DNA of 64,000 nt from positions 32,662 to 96,661 of the forward strand of contig NZ_JAWRCU010000021.1 in the NCBI RefSeq assembly GCF_033542235.1, in the 5' to 3' direction. This document shows positions 54,494-63,301 of this stretch, piece after piece; positions within the stretch are counted from its first letter, which is position 1; the number at the start of each line of letters is the position of its first letter. Made by a program: the position numbers and the translations under genes. This DNA comes from JAWRCU01 sp033542235 (lineage in GTDB: Bacteria > Pseudomonadota > Alphaproteobacteria > Rhizobiales > Rhizobiaceae). The notes under the pieces were generated by a model. The model was given only the letters and a program-made list of their open reading frames with translations. It ran no database searches and had not been told where the DNA came from.

Positions 54494-54748
54494 ATGATCA
54501 GCGCAGTCAAGAAGTTCGGACACTCCGCCGGCGTTATCATCCCCAAGCCGCTCCTGGCGGAATTCGGCGCTCAGGCGGGCGATAATATCGAATTGCGCGT
54601 CGAGGCGGGCAAGATCGTCATCGAGCGTATCGATACGCCCCCGCGCAAGGGCTGGGCGGATGACGCGCGCCGGCTGGCAGCCGAGGGCGATGACGAGCCG
54701 GCCTGGCCCGACTTCGCCAATGACGAGGACGCAAAGTTGACATGGTAA
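54494..54748 (+). CDS. mazE: MazE-family antitoxin (AbrB-type)
   Basis: 84 residues, ATG at 54494 with GAGGAGGAG upstream. The AbrB/SpoVT swapped-hairpin motif is AVKKFGHSAGVIIPKPLLAEFG (in part, about 4-24) and IELRVEAGKIVIERI (about 36-50). An acidic C-terminal tail (about 58-84) would thread into the toxin. It overlaps the toxin gene by seven bases, the normal arrangement of this module. Confidence 0.9.
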   Translation: MISAVKKFGHSAGVIIPKPLLAEFGAQAGDNIELRVEAGKIVIERIDTPPRKGWADDARRLAAEGDDEPAWPDFANDEDAKLTW

Positions 54749-55062
54749 AGCGCGGCGACGTCTGGCTCGCCGCGCTTGATCCGACGGTAGGCAGTGAAAT
54801 CCAGAAGACGCGGCCATGTGTGATCGTGTCACCGCCGGAAATCCATGACCATCTGCGCACGGTGATCGCTGCGCCGATGACATCGGGCAGCCGCCAGGCG
54901 GGTTTCCGGGTGCCGGTCCGGTTCAACGGTGTCGAGGGACTGATCCTTCTCGAACAGTCCCGCGCCCTGGACAAGCGCAGGCTGGTCAAGCACCTCGGAG
55001 AGGTGCCCGACGCCGTACTGAAGCGGGTGCTGCGCACGTTGCGCGAAATGTATGCGGAATAA
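54742..55062 (+). CDS. mazF: MazF/PemK-family toxin (endoribonuclease)
   Basis: 106 residues. RGDVWLAALDPTVGSEIQKTRPCVIVSP (in part, about 4-30) carries the conserved Arg and the GSE-x2-KTRP loop. TVIAAPMTS (about 41-49) and LEQSRALDKRRLV (about 69-81) are the other motifs. It is expected to cleave single-stranded mRNA at short motifs and be neutralised by the upstream MazE. No lesion is seen, so the pair should be active. Confidence 0.92.
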   Translation: MVKRGDVWLAALDPTVGSEIQKTRPCVIVSPPEIHDHLRTVIAAPMTSGSRQAGFRVPVRFNGVEGLILLEQSRALDKRRLVKHLGEVPDAVLKRVLRTLREMYAE

Positions 55063-55152
55063 AGCGATGGGGGCGCTGGCCGCTTGGCACTCACCCTCTC
55101 TTCATTAGAGCCTACTGACAGGGAAAGTTTGGCGCACCGCAAATTTGGCGCA

Positions 55153-55231
55153 GGGGACAGTTTACTTTTTTCCGCAGAAAGTCCGTGGCGCTTCAGAAGC
55201 TGGCGCAAGCGGAAAAAAGTAAACTGTCCCC
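55153..55231. repeat. REP-like palindrome E
   Basis: Perfect 23-bp inverted ends (GGGGACAGTTTACTTTTTTC.. and its complement at 55209-55231) around a 33-base core. This GGGGACAGTTTACTT type of palindrome is widespread in proteobacteria and often linked to REP-associated tyrosine transposases. None is present here. Confidence 0.85.
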
Positions 55232-55248
55232 GGCACTTCCCTGCTTCC

Positions 55249-55767
55249 CTATGTGCACACCCATTCGCGGATCTTGCACTCGTTCTTGTCGGCACCGCAT
55301 TGGCTTGTCGCCTTTTCCTCCGCTTCGCGGCGGGTCGTGGCGGATGCGGCGCCCCAGAATGACTCGCCTGCAGGGGCGGTCTTCCCGACCGAGAGGGCCG
55401 CGCAATGCTGGTAGGGAAACCCGGTGTCGTCGTCATCGTCCCAATGCCGGTGGTTGCGGAATACTTCTACCACCTTGCAGGCTTCGCCCTTGGCATGCTC
55501 GCAATGTTTGAGCGCGATCTCCTCCGCTTCCTTCCTTTTGTCCGCGCCCCAGAAGAAGCCGTGCTTGCCGTCCGTGGGCGAGAAGGCGATCGCCCCCCAG
55601 ATACCCCTCTCCTCGTTCGGCGGAGGCTCAGGGACCTCCGAACGCATGAGATCGGCGGCGCGGCTGGCGAGCGGGAGACTCGCGAGAACCACAAGCAACA
55701 AGGTCGCAAGGCTGGAGCGGCATGCGTTCAAGCAGGAACGCCACACCGCTCTATCTCCTTTGGGCAT
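55249..55767 (-). CDS. DUF4189-domain exported protein
   Basis: 172 residues from ATG at 55767. A signal peptide (LATLLLVVLASLPLASRAAD, in part) is preceded by an unusually long basic N-region of about 20 residues. The mature protein has the DUF4189 pattern of paired repeats: WGAIAFSPTDGKHGFFWGADKRKEAEEIALKHC (in part, about 63-90) and FWGAASATTRREAEEKATSQC (in part, about 138-157), with several Cys likely in disulfides. The function of the domain is unknown. It is probably the last gene of the adhesin operon, 112 bases after its neighbour. Confidence 0.85.
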   Translation of the reverse strand: MPKGDRAVWRSCLNACRSSLATLLLVVLASLPLASRAADLMRSEVPEPPPNEERGIWGAIAFSPTDGKHGFFWGADKRKEAEEIALKHCEHAKGEACKVVEVFRNHRHWDDDDDTGFPYQHCAALSVGKTAPAGESFWGAASATTRREAEEKATSQCGADKNECKIREWVCT

Positions 55768-55879
55768 CGGATTTGCCCGAAAACCGCTATGCACTTTTCG
55801 GTCCGATGCGTTACGGCCGGCAGTCATGTTCATGCTCCATGCTGTTGGTCTTCCCCATCGCATCACGAGGCCTTGGTCC

Positions 55880-56584
55880 TCATCCGCCCATGCGTGCCAC
55901 GGAGACGACAATGCAGGTATTGCCCTCAGGAACCAGCAGGGCCTGGCCTCCATTGTCGGCGAGATTGAAAAGTGTCGAGGCGGCAAGCGTGTCTGCCAGA
56001 ACGCTGCCCTTCGGGAGAGTTGCGGCGACTTCCTGGCAGGACTTCCGGAACGGGGCCACCCGCACGAATCCGCCCTCGCAACCCTTCCCGAGGGGCGAGG
56101 CAAAGACGACACCTGCCGCCTGCGCCTTGTAATCCGGAAGGTCGTAGGTCATGCCGGCCACGGCTTGCATGGAGTGCGCATCAGGCGCCGAATTGTCCCA
56201 TTGCGTCTGCACGGCGTAGGTTGAGCCGGCCGTCACGGCCTGCCCGAGCGCGGCGAAAACGTTGGCGCAGGTGCGTACGCCAGCCTGGTCCGCATGCTTT
56301 CCAAAGGGCGTATCGCCTGCCGCAGGCGCATTGTCGGCGGTCTTCTGCGATTGGGCGGAAGCGTCGCCCGCAACGAGGTTTCCGAGAGCCGGAAAAGCAC
56401 GCAGCGAAAGCACCACCCCTCCGGCGACGAGAACGACGAGCAAGCCGGCCAGCCCGATGTTTCGAAGCATCCGCCGCGCGGGCTGCGGTGCAGGCACAGC
56501 ACTCGCGGACGGCGCCTCCCGTTCTATGCCGGGCAGGCGCATCAAAGTTCTGTCGCGGATGGATTGACGGGTCGCTTCGGTCAT
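55880..56584 (-). CDS. membrane-anchored periplasmic hypothetical protein
   Basis: 234 residues. A cytoplasmic N-terminus of about 38 residues is followed by one TM helix (NIGLAGLLVVLVAGGVVLSL, about 42-61) and a periplasmic domain with four Cys (CANVFAALGQAV, KGCEGGF, KSCQEVA, NTCIVV). No family is recognised. It starts 14 bases after the ialB stop, so it is co-transcribed with it. Confidence 0.7.
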   Translation of the reverse strand: MTEATRQSIRDRTLMRLPGIEREAPSASAVPAPQPARRMLRNIGLAGLLVVLVAGGVVLSLRAFPALGNLVAGDASAQSQKTADNAPAAGDTPFGKHADQAGVRTCANVFAALGQAVTAGSTYAVQTQWDNSAPDAHSMQAVAGMTYDLPDYKAQAAGVVFASPLGKGCEGGFVRVAPFRKSCQEVAATLPKGSVLADTLAASTLFNLADNGGQALLVPEGNTCIVVSVARMGG

Positions 56585-56597
56585 TTCGAAGGTCTCG

Positions 56598-57455
56598 CTA
56601 GTTGATCGCGGATAGGGCAGCCTTGAGGCCCTTCAAGGGTGCGTCGAGGCCAACCGTCGCTCCCGAAGGCATCGAATAGGAAATCTGCGCTGTGGCTTCC
56701 TTGCCGATCTCCTCTCGAAGGATCGGGCCGACCGGCACGTAGCCGATGCAAACCGACCCGTCGCAGCCCTCCAGCTTGACGCCGACGGGCTTTTCGCGAC
56801 CGGCAAATTTCAGAAAAATGCTGCTTCCCGCGCCGATCCCGGCCGGCGCCCGCAATATCATGAAGGGCTTGCCGCTTTCGTCGGCGGCGAGCGACCAGCT
56901 GAAGACCGGCGCCTGGCTCTCGTCGACGAAGGACTGGCTGATATTGCAGACTTTCCTCTTCGCCTGAAGGTTCTCGTCGCAGATCAGGTTCCAGTTCTCG
57001 AAAGGCTGGATCATGCGCCGATAATTGCCGAGCGCCACGCCTTGCGGCAGCACGATGTCAGAAGGCTTGATCCTGTAAGGCTGAGCCTCCTGGCCGGCGG
57101 CCGGAAGGCCGCCGGCCAGGAGCGCACAGGCCGCCGCAAAATGGTGGAATTGCCCCCTCCACCGCCTTCGGCGGTCCCCGCTACCGATGATCGGGAGAGG
57201 ATCATGTTTGCCTTCTGTTGTCAGGTTGGCGCTGCCCCTCACCCTTACCCTCTCCCCGTAAAGAGACAGGGAGAGGGGGACGTCAGCGTCGCGGCTAAGC
57301 TCCCGCCTGCTCAAATGCCTGAACAGGCGGAGGCGGAGAAGCGCCAACGTCGGTGCCCCCCTCTCCCCGTCCTTCACGGGGAGAGGGTAAGGGTGAGGGG
57401 CAGCGCCTACGTCAAACGCTTGAGCGCCCCTCCACCTCCGCCGCATCTCGAACAT
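56598..57455 (-). CDS. ialB: invasion-associated locus B (IalB) family protein with in-frame repeat insertion
   Basis: 285 residues from ATG at 57455 (GGAG five bases upstream, 23 bases after the adhesin stop). The IalB domain occupies the last 165 residues: MIQPFENWNLICDENLQAKRKVC (in part), VDESQAPVFSWSLA and PAGIGAGSSIFLKFAG. The hydrophobic core of the signal peptide (HHFAAACALLAGGLPAAG) now lies about 115-130 residues in, because a palindromic repeat (57226-57407) and flanks occupy the frame after MFEMRRRWRG. Removing 273 bases between two copies of GGTGGAGGGG restores MFEMRRRWRGQFHHFAAACALL.., a normal signal peptide. Export may be impaired or start internally. Confidence 0.78.
   Translation of the reverse strand: MFEMRRRWRGAQAFDVGAAPHPYPLPVKDGERGAPTLALLRLRLFRHLSRRELSRDADVPLSLSLYGERVRVRGSANLTTEGKHDPLPIIGSGDRRRRWRGQFHHFAAACALLAGGLPAAGQEAQPYRIKPSDIVLPQGVALGNYRRMIQPFENWNLICDENLQAKRKVCNISQSFVDESQAPVFSWSLAADESGKPFMILRAPAGIGAGSSIFLKFAGREKPVGVKLEGCDGSVCIGYVPVGPILREEIGKEATAQISYSMPSGATVGLDAPLKGLKAALSAIN
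57226..57407. repeat. palindromic repeat B, inside the ialB reading frame
   Basis: Inverted ends of more than 30 bp (GGCGCTGCCCCTCACCCTTA and CCCTCTCCCCGT at the left, the complement at the right), same family as repeat A at 38973. Internal arms include GGGAGAGGGGGACG and CCGTCCTTCACGGGGAGAGG. All 182 bp are read through in the ialB frame without a stop. Confidence 0.85.
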
Positions 57456-57478
57456 GGACTCCAACTCTCGCCGAGACC

Positions 57479-60400
57479 TCAGTTCAAGGTCAGGCTCAGA
57501 CCTGCACCGACGCCCCACTTCCCATCCGTGGTCGTGCCCGACAGGTTGGCGCGGACGCGGCCGCTTTCGCTGGTGTAGCCGGCGCCGAACGCAAAGGCGC
57601 CCTCGTCCTGCCAATAGCCGCCGCCGACGGCCACGCTGAGCTTGCCGGGCCGGTCGTCGTAGCGCAGCGACGCTGCGGCGAGGCCGACTGCAGCCGCCTG
57701 GTGAGCTTCACTGCGAATTCCGTCCAGATCCATGTTGAGCTGGGCGAACTTGCTGTCGGTATAGGCATTGGCCGTCTGGAGCGTGGTGCCCGCCACCTTG
57801 TCGGTATAGCTCTTCGACTCTGTCAGCGTGTTCTGAAGCTGCGTGACGTTGACAGCATCCGTGGGTGCCTTGCCCTCGGCGACATTGTGGATCACGACAG
57901 GCGCGTTCACATCGCCGCCGACGAGCGTTATCGCGTTCGACTTCGAGCCGTCCACGTTCTTGTTGTACTGCACGGCAAACTCGGTGAGGTCGCCGACACC
58001 CGTCTCCAGGTTTTCGATTGCCTGGTTGGTGGCGTGGAGCTGGCTGCCGTTGATGGCGTCGGTCGAGGTCTCGCTGATCCGCCCCGCCGCCACATTGGTG
58101 ATGGTGCGTTCATTGCCGACACTGCCCACGCTCACCGTGCTCGTCGGGTTCGCGCCGGCGAAGGCGTAGTCCACGCCCTTGATCGTGACGCCGGTGGTCG
58201 CCACCGCCGCCGCGGTCGTCGAGCCCGCGCCGAGAGCGACGCTGCCCGGCTCGTTGGCCGTTGCGCCGGCGCCGACGGCCGTCGCCTGGATTCCATTCGA
58301 GGTCGAGCCCGTGCCGAGCGCGATGCCATCGGCGAGGTTGACCGTGGAATTCTGGCCGATTGCGATGCCGCCGGGCGCCGTCTGTTGCACGATGGCGTGG
58401 TTGCCCATGCCGATACCGTTGTCGCCGTTGACGGTAGTCTGAGGACCGATCGCCACCGATTCCGCGCCGACGGCCGCAGAATCCGAGGCCGACGAGTTGG
58501 CGTGGAAATATTTGGTGCCCGTCACCGCAAACGAGCTCAGCGCCCCCTTCAACTGCCTGAGCGACACCGCGTCCTGATCCTCCGTGCCATCGGCAAGATT
58601 GGTGATCTGGCGGTAGTGCGTGGCATCGCCCACGGAGACGGCGCCGAGCAGGGCGAGGTCTGTGGTGTTGTAGGGAATGATGCCGGTGCCGGAGATGATG
58701 CTGCCGGAGACGGGAGCGATCGGCCGATCCGAGACCGAGCCGGAGCCCAGCGCCACGCCGCCTTCTATGGTGACGTTGCTGCCTCGGCCGAGCGCGAGCG
58801 AGCTGTCGGCCACGGCGGTCGCCTGATAGCCGACGGCGGTGGAGCCGATCCCTTGCGCGAAGGAGTCGGTGACCGGCAGCGTCCGGTCATTGGTGCGCAC
58901 ATAGCGGATGCCGTCGCCATTGGCATCGGTGTAGGCCGTGGACGTATCCCCGGCGATGTTGTTGATGGTGTCGCCGATATTGGTCAGGCTGCTGTCGAGA
59001 TTGGCGATGTCGGTCGTGTTCTGCGTCACCTGCTGGTTCGTCGCGAAGAGCTGCGAGCCGTTGACGGCATCGGTTGACGTGCCGCTCAACTGTCCGGCCG
59101 CCACATTCTGGATCTGCCGCTCTGCGCCCACCCGGCCGACCGAGAACGCACCACCAGCCGGCGTCGCACCCGCGAAGGTGTAGGTTGCGCCACCGATGAC
59201 GGCGCTGCCGACCGCAGTTGTCGGGCCGGAAACCGAGTTCAAGCCGATCGCGACGTCGCCGGCATTGTTGGCGACCGCATTGGGGCCGATGGCGACCGAA
59301 TCCGTGCCGGCGGCTACCGAATCCGGCAGCGTCGAATTGGCATGGAAATACTTGATGCCGCCGCCGGTCGTGATGTTGTTCACGGTCGTGTTCAGTATGC
59401 CGACCGCCTGGTTGGTCGCGAAGAGCTGCGAACCGTTGATCGCGTCGGTCGAGGTCCCGCTGATCCGGCCTGCGGCTACGTTCTGTATCTGGCGCGGCGC
59501 GGCGGCGGAACCGACGCTCACGACATCGCCCGCCGCCGGCGCGCCGCCCGCGAAGGTGTAGGTCGCGCCGCCGATGACGACATTGGGCGCCGGCACGGCG
59601 GCCGAGACCGACGAGCCATTGCCGAGCACCACTGCGCCATCTAACCCGGTGGCGACCGTTACGCCGCTACCGACCACGAAGGCGTTGTTAGCGTTGATAG
59701 TGTTGTTGTTGCCGAGCGAATAGGAGCCCGAGCCGGTGATGGTGCTCGGGTCACCGATGGCGGCGGAATTCGCGCCGCTGACGATATTGCCGGCGCCGAT
59801 GCTGATGCTGTTTGCACCTGTGGCCTGCGCGCCGGTGCCGATCGCCACAGCATCCGCCGCACCGGCCACCGCATTGTTGCCCATCGCTATGGTGCCGATA
59901 TCAGTCCCCTGCGCCCCCGACCCCATCGCAACGGAGGCGGTTCCACTTGACACGGCCGCATTGCCCATCGCCAGGGCGAAGTCGCCCGAGGCATTGGCTG
60001 AGCGGCCGAACGCTGCTGAGCTTAACCCTGTAGCATTGGAGCTCACCCCCACAGCACTGGCGCCGTTGCCAGCCGCGATGCTTTGACGTCCGATCGCGAT
60101 GCTATCAACTTGCGATGCAGTCACATCCGTACCGATAGCGATCGCGCTCTGTGCGAGAGCACCCGTTCCCACAGCAGTGCGCGATCCGAGATAGACGGAA
60201 TTCAACCCGGACGCGGTCGAGCCGAAGCCCATCGCAACGGCGTTGTCTGCGGACCCGTTTGCGTTGAGGCCGATCGATGTTGTCGCATTAGCAGTTACGC
60301 CAATACCGGCGTTGGTGCCGATCGCGATATTGTCGCTGCCCGTCACCAGGTTGCCAGCCGAGGCCTGGAGTGTACCGTCATAGGTAACGCTGCCGTCGCC

Positions 60401-61432
60401 GGTTCCGAGCGCGACATTGCGGGTACCTGTGACACCTGAACCGGCACCTCGCATAACGCTCGCGATGCCTCCGCCCATGGCAGTGTTCTGCGCGCCGCTT
60501 ACGAGCGTGCCGGCTGCAATACCCATCGCAACAGAGCCGGAATTCCCAGTGGTTGAACCAGCCCCGGCGCCTTGTCCAACGGCAACCGTGCTGTCGCCGA
60601 CAGCCCGCGCTTGCGCCCCGAGCGCGAGCGCGCTGTTACCCTGCGCGACGGCGAAATTTCCGAATGCGCTGGTGGCGATATTTGTCGCCCGCGCGCCGCG
60701 ACCGACTGCCGTCGCGTAGTCCATGGTCGCTTGCGCGCCAGAGCCCACCGCCAGGGAGTCGGCCCCGCTCGCTGTAACGGACCAACCTAACGCCGTCGCG
60801 TGCAGGTTGGTCGCTGTTGCAACGCGGCCGATGGCTATAGCGCTGTCAAGGTTGGTGCCAGCGACGCCGGCGACGGAGCCGACGCCTATCACTATGGCGT
60901 TGTCGCCGTGACTGGCGCTCGAGTAGCCGAGCGTCAAGGCATTAGCGCCTGTCGAGGTCGAGGTAGCCCCGATGACGATCGGCCCGTGGAACCCCGCTGC
61001 CGGCGCATACGCTGTCGGATCGGTCACATCGCCGCTTGCTTGGCACCCGACCACGATCGCGGCATAGGCGTTCGGCCCAATGGTGGTGGCGCATCCGGCC
61101 TCATTCGCGCCGATCGCGATGGCCCCCACGGTTGGGGAAGCAACCGTCGCGCCACCCAGCGCGTCATTTGCGCCAGCAGGACTGGTAAACAAGCCGAGCG
61201 AACCGATTGCGATCAGGCCGCCCAAACGAGCGACGCCACTGGCGCCGAGCGCCCCAAGCCCCAGCCGATCGCGCTTCATGCCGAGCGAGCGATGCGCCAT
61301 GCGCAGCGCCGCCATCAAGCGACGCCGGAGCGGACGGCTGTCGGCCGCGCCGAAAACCCAGTTTCCGGCGAAGCGGGCCGGCCTGCGCTGGGCGATTGTC
61401 AGCTGGGAGATCGTGCTTTGCCTGGACGTCAT
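57479..61432 (-). CDS. YadA-like trimeric autotransporter adhesin
   Basis: 1317 residues. An extended N-terminal leader of about 95 residues (several Arg clusters, then LIAIGSLGLFTSPAGAND) resembles the long signal peptides of type Vc autotransporters. From about 95 to 700 there are left-handed-roll head repeats (patterns such as SIAIGRQSIAAGNGASAVGV). Neck/stalk segments RQIQNVAAGRISGTSTDAINGSQLFATNQ recur three to four times. The last 75 residues are the YadA membrane anchor (KLSVAVGGGYWQDEGAFAFGAGY in part, ending LSLTLN). It forms a trimeric surface adhesin. ATGA overlap with the upstream 155-aa gene. Confidence 0.95.
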   Translation of the reverse strand: MTSRQSTISQLTIAQRRPARFAGNWVFGAADSRPLRRRLMAALRMAHRSLGMKRDRLGLGALGASGVARLGGLIAIGSLGLFTSPAGANDALGGATVASPTVGAIAIGANEAGCATTIGPNAYAAIVVGCQASGDVTDPTAYAPAAGFHGPIVIGATSTSTGANALTLGYSSASHGDNAIVIGVGSVAGVAGTNLDSAIAIGRVATATNLHATALGWSVTASGADSLAVGSGAQATMDYATAVGRGARATNIATSAFGNFAVAQGNSALALGAQARAVGDSTVAVGQGAGAGSTTGNSGSVAMGIAAGTLVSGAQNTAMGGGIASVMRGAGSGVTGTRNVALGTGDGSVTYDGTLQASAGNLVTGSDNIAIGTNAGIGVTANATTSIGLNANGSADNAVAMGFGSTASGLNSVYLGSRTAVGTGALAQSAIAIGTDVTASQVDSIAIGRQSIAAGNGASAVGVSSNATGLSSAAFGRSANASGDFALAMGNAAVSSGTASVAMGSGAQGTDIGTIAMGNNAVAGAADAVAIGTGAQATGANSISIGAGNIVSGANSAAIGDPSTITGSGSYSLGNNNTINANNAFVVGSGVTVATGLDGAVVLGNGSSVSAAVPAPNVVIGGATYTFAGGAPAAGDVVSVGSAAAPRQIQNVAAGRISGTSTDAINGSQLFATNQAVGILNTTVNNITTGGGIKYFHANSTLPDSVAAGTDSVAIGPNAVANNAGDVAIGLNSVSGPTTAVGSAVIGGATYTFAGATPAGGAFSVGRVGAERQIQNVAAGQLSGTSTDAVNGSQLFATNQQVTQNTTDIANLDSSLTNIGDTINNIAGDTSTAYTDANGDGIRYVRTNDRTLPVTDSFAQGIGSTAVGYQATAVADSSLALGRGSNVTIEGGVALGSGSVSDRPIAPVSGSIISGTGIIPYNTTDLALLGAVSVGDATHYRQITNLADGTEDQDAVSLRQLKGALSSFAVTGTKYFHANSSASDSAAVGAESVAIGPQTTVNGDNGIGMGNHAIVQQTAPGGIAIGQNSTVNLADGIALGTGSTSNGIQATAVGAGATANEPGSVALGAGSTTAAAVATTGVTIKGVDYAFAGANPTSTVSVGSVGNERTITNVAAGRISETSTDAINGSQLHATNQAIENLETGVGDLTEFAVQYNKNVDGSKSNAITLVGGDVNAPVVIHNVAEGKAPTDAVNVTQLQNTLTESKSYTDKVAGTTLQTANAYTDSKFAQLNMDLDGIRSEAHQAAAVGLAAASLRYDDRPGKLSVAVGGGYWQDEGAFAFGAGYTSESGRVRANLSGTTTDGKWGVGAGLSLTLN

Positions 61433-61896
61433 GGGATAAGTACCTCCTCACCCGCATTGCGGTCGACCGCGGCAGGTTCCGCCGATGCCGCCGTCGATGA
61501 ATGTTTGCTTGAAAATGGAATGACGCGCGCGGCACCAGCGCCGCGCTCGGCGAGCTCATGGCCGTGCTTGCTGCCGATCGCCTCGACGCGTTCGAGCGCG
61601 CTCAGGAACCAGGCGTCGCCATCCTCCGGCACGGCGTCCAGCGCGGCTGCGGCGCGAGCGGGGGGAATCGCCGATTCGAGGGAGGCCTGGATCGCCGCCA
61701 GTTGAATGTCCGGGGCGTCGTCCGCGAAGATCACCGCCGTCAGCCCGAACAGATAGGTCGCGAGCAGCACGTCGCGCTTCGACTCCGGCAGGCTCTCCCC
61801 GTATTGTCTGTCCAGGGCCTTCAATATCGACTGAACCCTGGAACAGATCTCCTGGGGAAAGGATTGCGCAGCCTCCACGGCCGGCGCACCGCTCAC
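61429..61896 (-). CDS. hypothetical protein coupled to the adhesin gene
   Basis: 155 residues from GTG at 61896. Predicted soluble and helical, with acidic N-terminal two-thirds (AVIFADDAPDIQLAAIQASLES in part) and a Ser/Ala-rich tail. No family is recognised. Its start overlaps the stop of a 60-codon ORF (GTGA) and its stop overlaps the adhesin start (ATGA). This places it as the second gene of the adhesin operon; a regulatory or chaperone role is only a guess. Confidence 0.65.
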   Translation of the reverse strand: MSGAPAVEAAQSFPQEICSRVQSILKALDRQYGESLPESKRDVLLATYLFGLTAVIFADDAPDIQLAAIQASLESAIPPARAAAALDAVPEDGDAWFLSALERVEAIGSKHGHELAERGAGAARVIPFSSKHSSTAASAEPAAVDRNAGEEVLIP

Positions 61897-62075
61897 GACC
61901 GTTGCCCCTGGTACGCACCCGCGACGGCGAGGCAGTCGCCTACGAGGTCGAGCCCCACTCCGCCAGATGCGATTGTCCTGCCCCCGACGGCAGCGCTACC
62001 CGCCACCGCCCCGGCATATCTGAATTGTCCGGCAACACGCCGCGCTGCCGCCGACAGCGAAACGAGTTCATCCAT
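61893..62075 (-). CDS. small Gly/Ala-rich protein, first ORF of the adhesin operon
   Basis: 60 residues, ATG at 62075 with GAGGGG seven bases upstream; its TGA overlaps the next GTG by four bases. The sequence starts MDELVSLSAAARRVAGQFRY, followed by a Gly/Ala/Val-rich half that could be a weak membrane segment. The ribosome site and coupled stop argue that it is translated. No homologue is recognised. Confidence 0.5.
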   Translation of the reverse strand: MDELVSLSAAARRVAGQFRYAGAVAGSAAVGGRTIASGGVGLDLVGDCLAVAGAYQGQRS

Positions 62076-62410
62076 GACTGGCCCCTCGACTTCACATCTT
62101 TCGATGGCCGAGCGCCTTTCGCTATTTACCCCACCCCATGCAGCCAGCCCTCACGGACCTGCCGCACCACCCAACGTTCAAAGCAAAAGCGGCTCGAAAC
62201 ACCGGATAGTCCGGCAGCCAGAAGGACAGAAACCCCGGGAGAGGTATTTCACGAATTTAGCTTCGTGTCAGAAACTTGCTGATTATGTGGCGACGGTCGA
62301 GGAGCCGTAACAATTTTGCCACATTTCTGCTCAATTTGGAGTTGCGGAAAAGCTTACGTTACAACTTTTGGGGCGTAGCTGTTCATAGTTCTTTAAACAT
62401 TCGAATCATC
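62076..62410. other. intergenic region upstream of the adhesin operon
   Basis: 335 bases. The stretch from about 62300 to 62400 is AT-rich, unlike its surroundings, and is a likely promoter or regulator target for the minus-strand adhesin operon, but no clear -35/-10 pair could be fixed. No gene is seen. Confidence 0.4.
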
Positions 62411-63301
62411 CTAGCGCCTTGACCTGATTTCGGCGGGCGTGACGTGCCGATGTTTGGTCATCATGGCGGTCAGGTGGCTCTGGCTGGAGAATCCGCTGAC
62501 ATAGGCAATCTCTGCGATCGTCATATTGCTTTCGAGCAGCAGTTTTTCGGCGTGGCCAAGCCGCATGAGAAGTATGTAGCGGTGCGGCGGCTCTCCAAAT
62601 CTCTTGGTGAAACCCCGAATGAAGTGAAACGGCGTCAGACCGGCCACGGCGGCAAGCTCGGCGATAGTAAGCTTGCGCTGGAAATTCTCGTTGAGATATT
62701 CCTGAATTGTGCGTGCACGCGCGCTGGAGAGCCCGCCCTTCATGTCCGCGGCCGGCTTGCCCGCTCCAGAATAATTCCTCAGCAAATGCATGCTGAAGAC
62801 CGTCAGCAGCGAATCGACGGAAATCTCGCTCGGCGCCTCTTCGTCAGTCAGCTCCGCCTTCAGCAGCCTGGCAATGTTGAGCGCCCTGGGATCGACCGTT
62901 CCAAAGGCCGGCGGCCGAAGCTCCACATGGCCGAGATCGAATTCGCTCGCCGCCAGCTCGAGCAGCCTCTCGGGCCGCAGCGCGATGATCAGGGCTTCCC
63001 TGGTGCGAGACCATATCTTGCGGCCGTACACACCCATGGGATGGATGAATATGGACCCGGCCGACGCGTCGTAGGCGTGCAGCTTGTCGCTTCCCAATGC
63101 AGCCTGGTTTCCCGACACCGGAGCAAGCGTCACGGTTGCAAAATGGACTTCCGGTGTCAGCGCATGGGATCCAGGCTCGCGAAGGGAATAAATAGCCCCG
63201 CCCCGCGGGGTGACCAGGCGGGGCCCGGCGGATTCGGGAATGACGCCCAGAATATCTGAATTGGCGTCTGCTCGGTGACGCTGAGAGGCACGCTGCTGCA
63301 A
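62411..63301 (-). CDS. AraC-family transcriptional regulator
   Basis: 296 residues from TTG at 63301 (AGGA four bases upstream). The N-terminal part (about 1-185) is a cupin-like sensor region. The C-terminal AraC domain has two helix-turn-helices: KLTIAELAAVAGLTPFHFIRGFTKRFGEPPHRYI (in part, about 208-241) and NMTIAEIAYVSGFSSQSHLTAMMTKH (in part, about 256-281). It lies directly upstream of the adhesin operon on the same strand, 335 bases away, and may control it; the link is positional. Confidence 0.85.
   Translation of the reverse strand: MQQRASQRHRADANSDILGVIPESAGPRLVTPRGGAIYSLREPGSHALTPEVHFATVTLAPVSGNQAALGSDKLHAYDASAGSIFIHPMGVYGRKIWSRTREALIIALRPERLLELAASEFDLGHVELRPPAFGTVDPRALNIARLLKAELTDEEAPSEISVDSLLTVFSMHLLRNYSGAGKPAADMKGGLSSARARTIQEYLNENFQRKLTIAELAAVAGLTPFHFIRGFTKRFGEPPHRYILLMRLGHAEKLLLESNMTIAEIAYVSGFSSQSHLTAMMTKHRHVTPAEIRSRR

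Noticed and set aside
49397..55231. CRISPR-like repeats
   Set aside because: The repeats are single inverted pairs of different families, not regularly spaced direct repeats, and no cas genes are present.
57353..59077. Open frame of 574 codons on the plus strand opposite the adhesin
   Set aside because: It is the antisense of repetitive Gly/Ala/Ser codons of the YadA-like gene, which has clear family motifs and membrane anchor.
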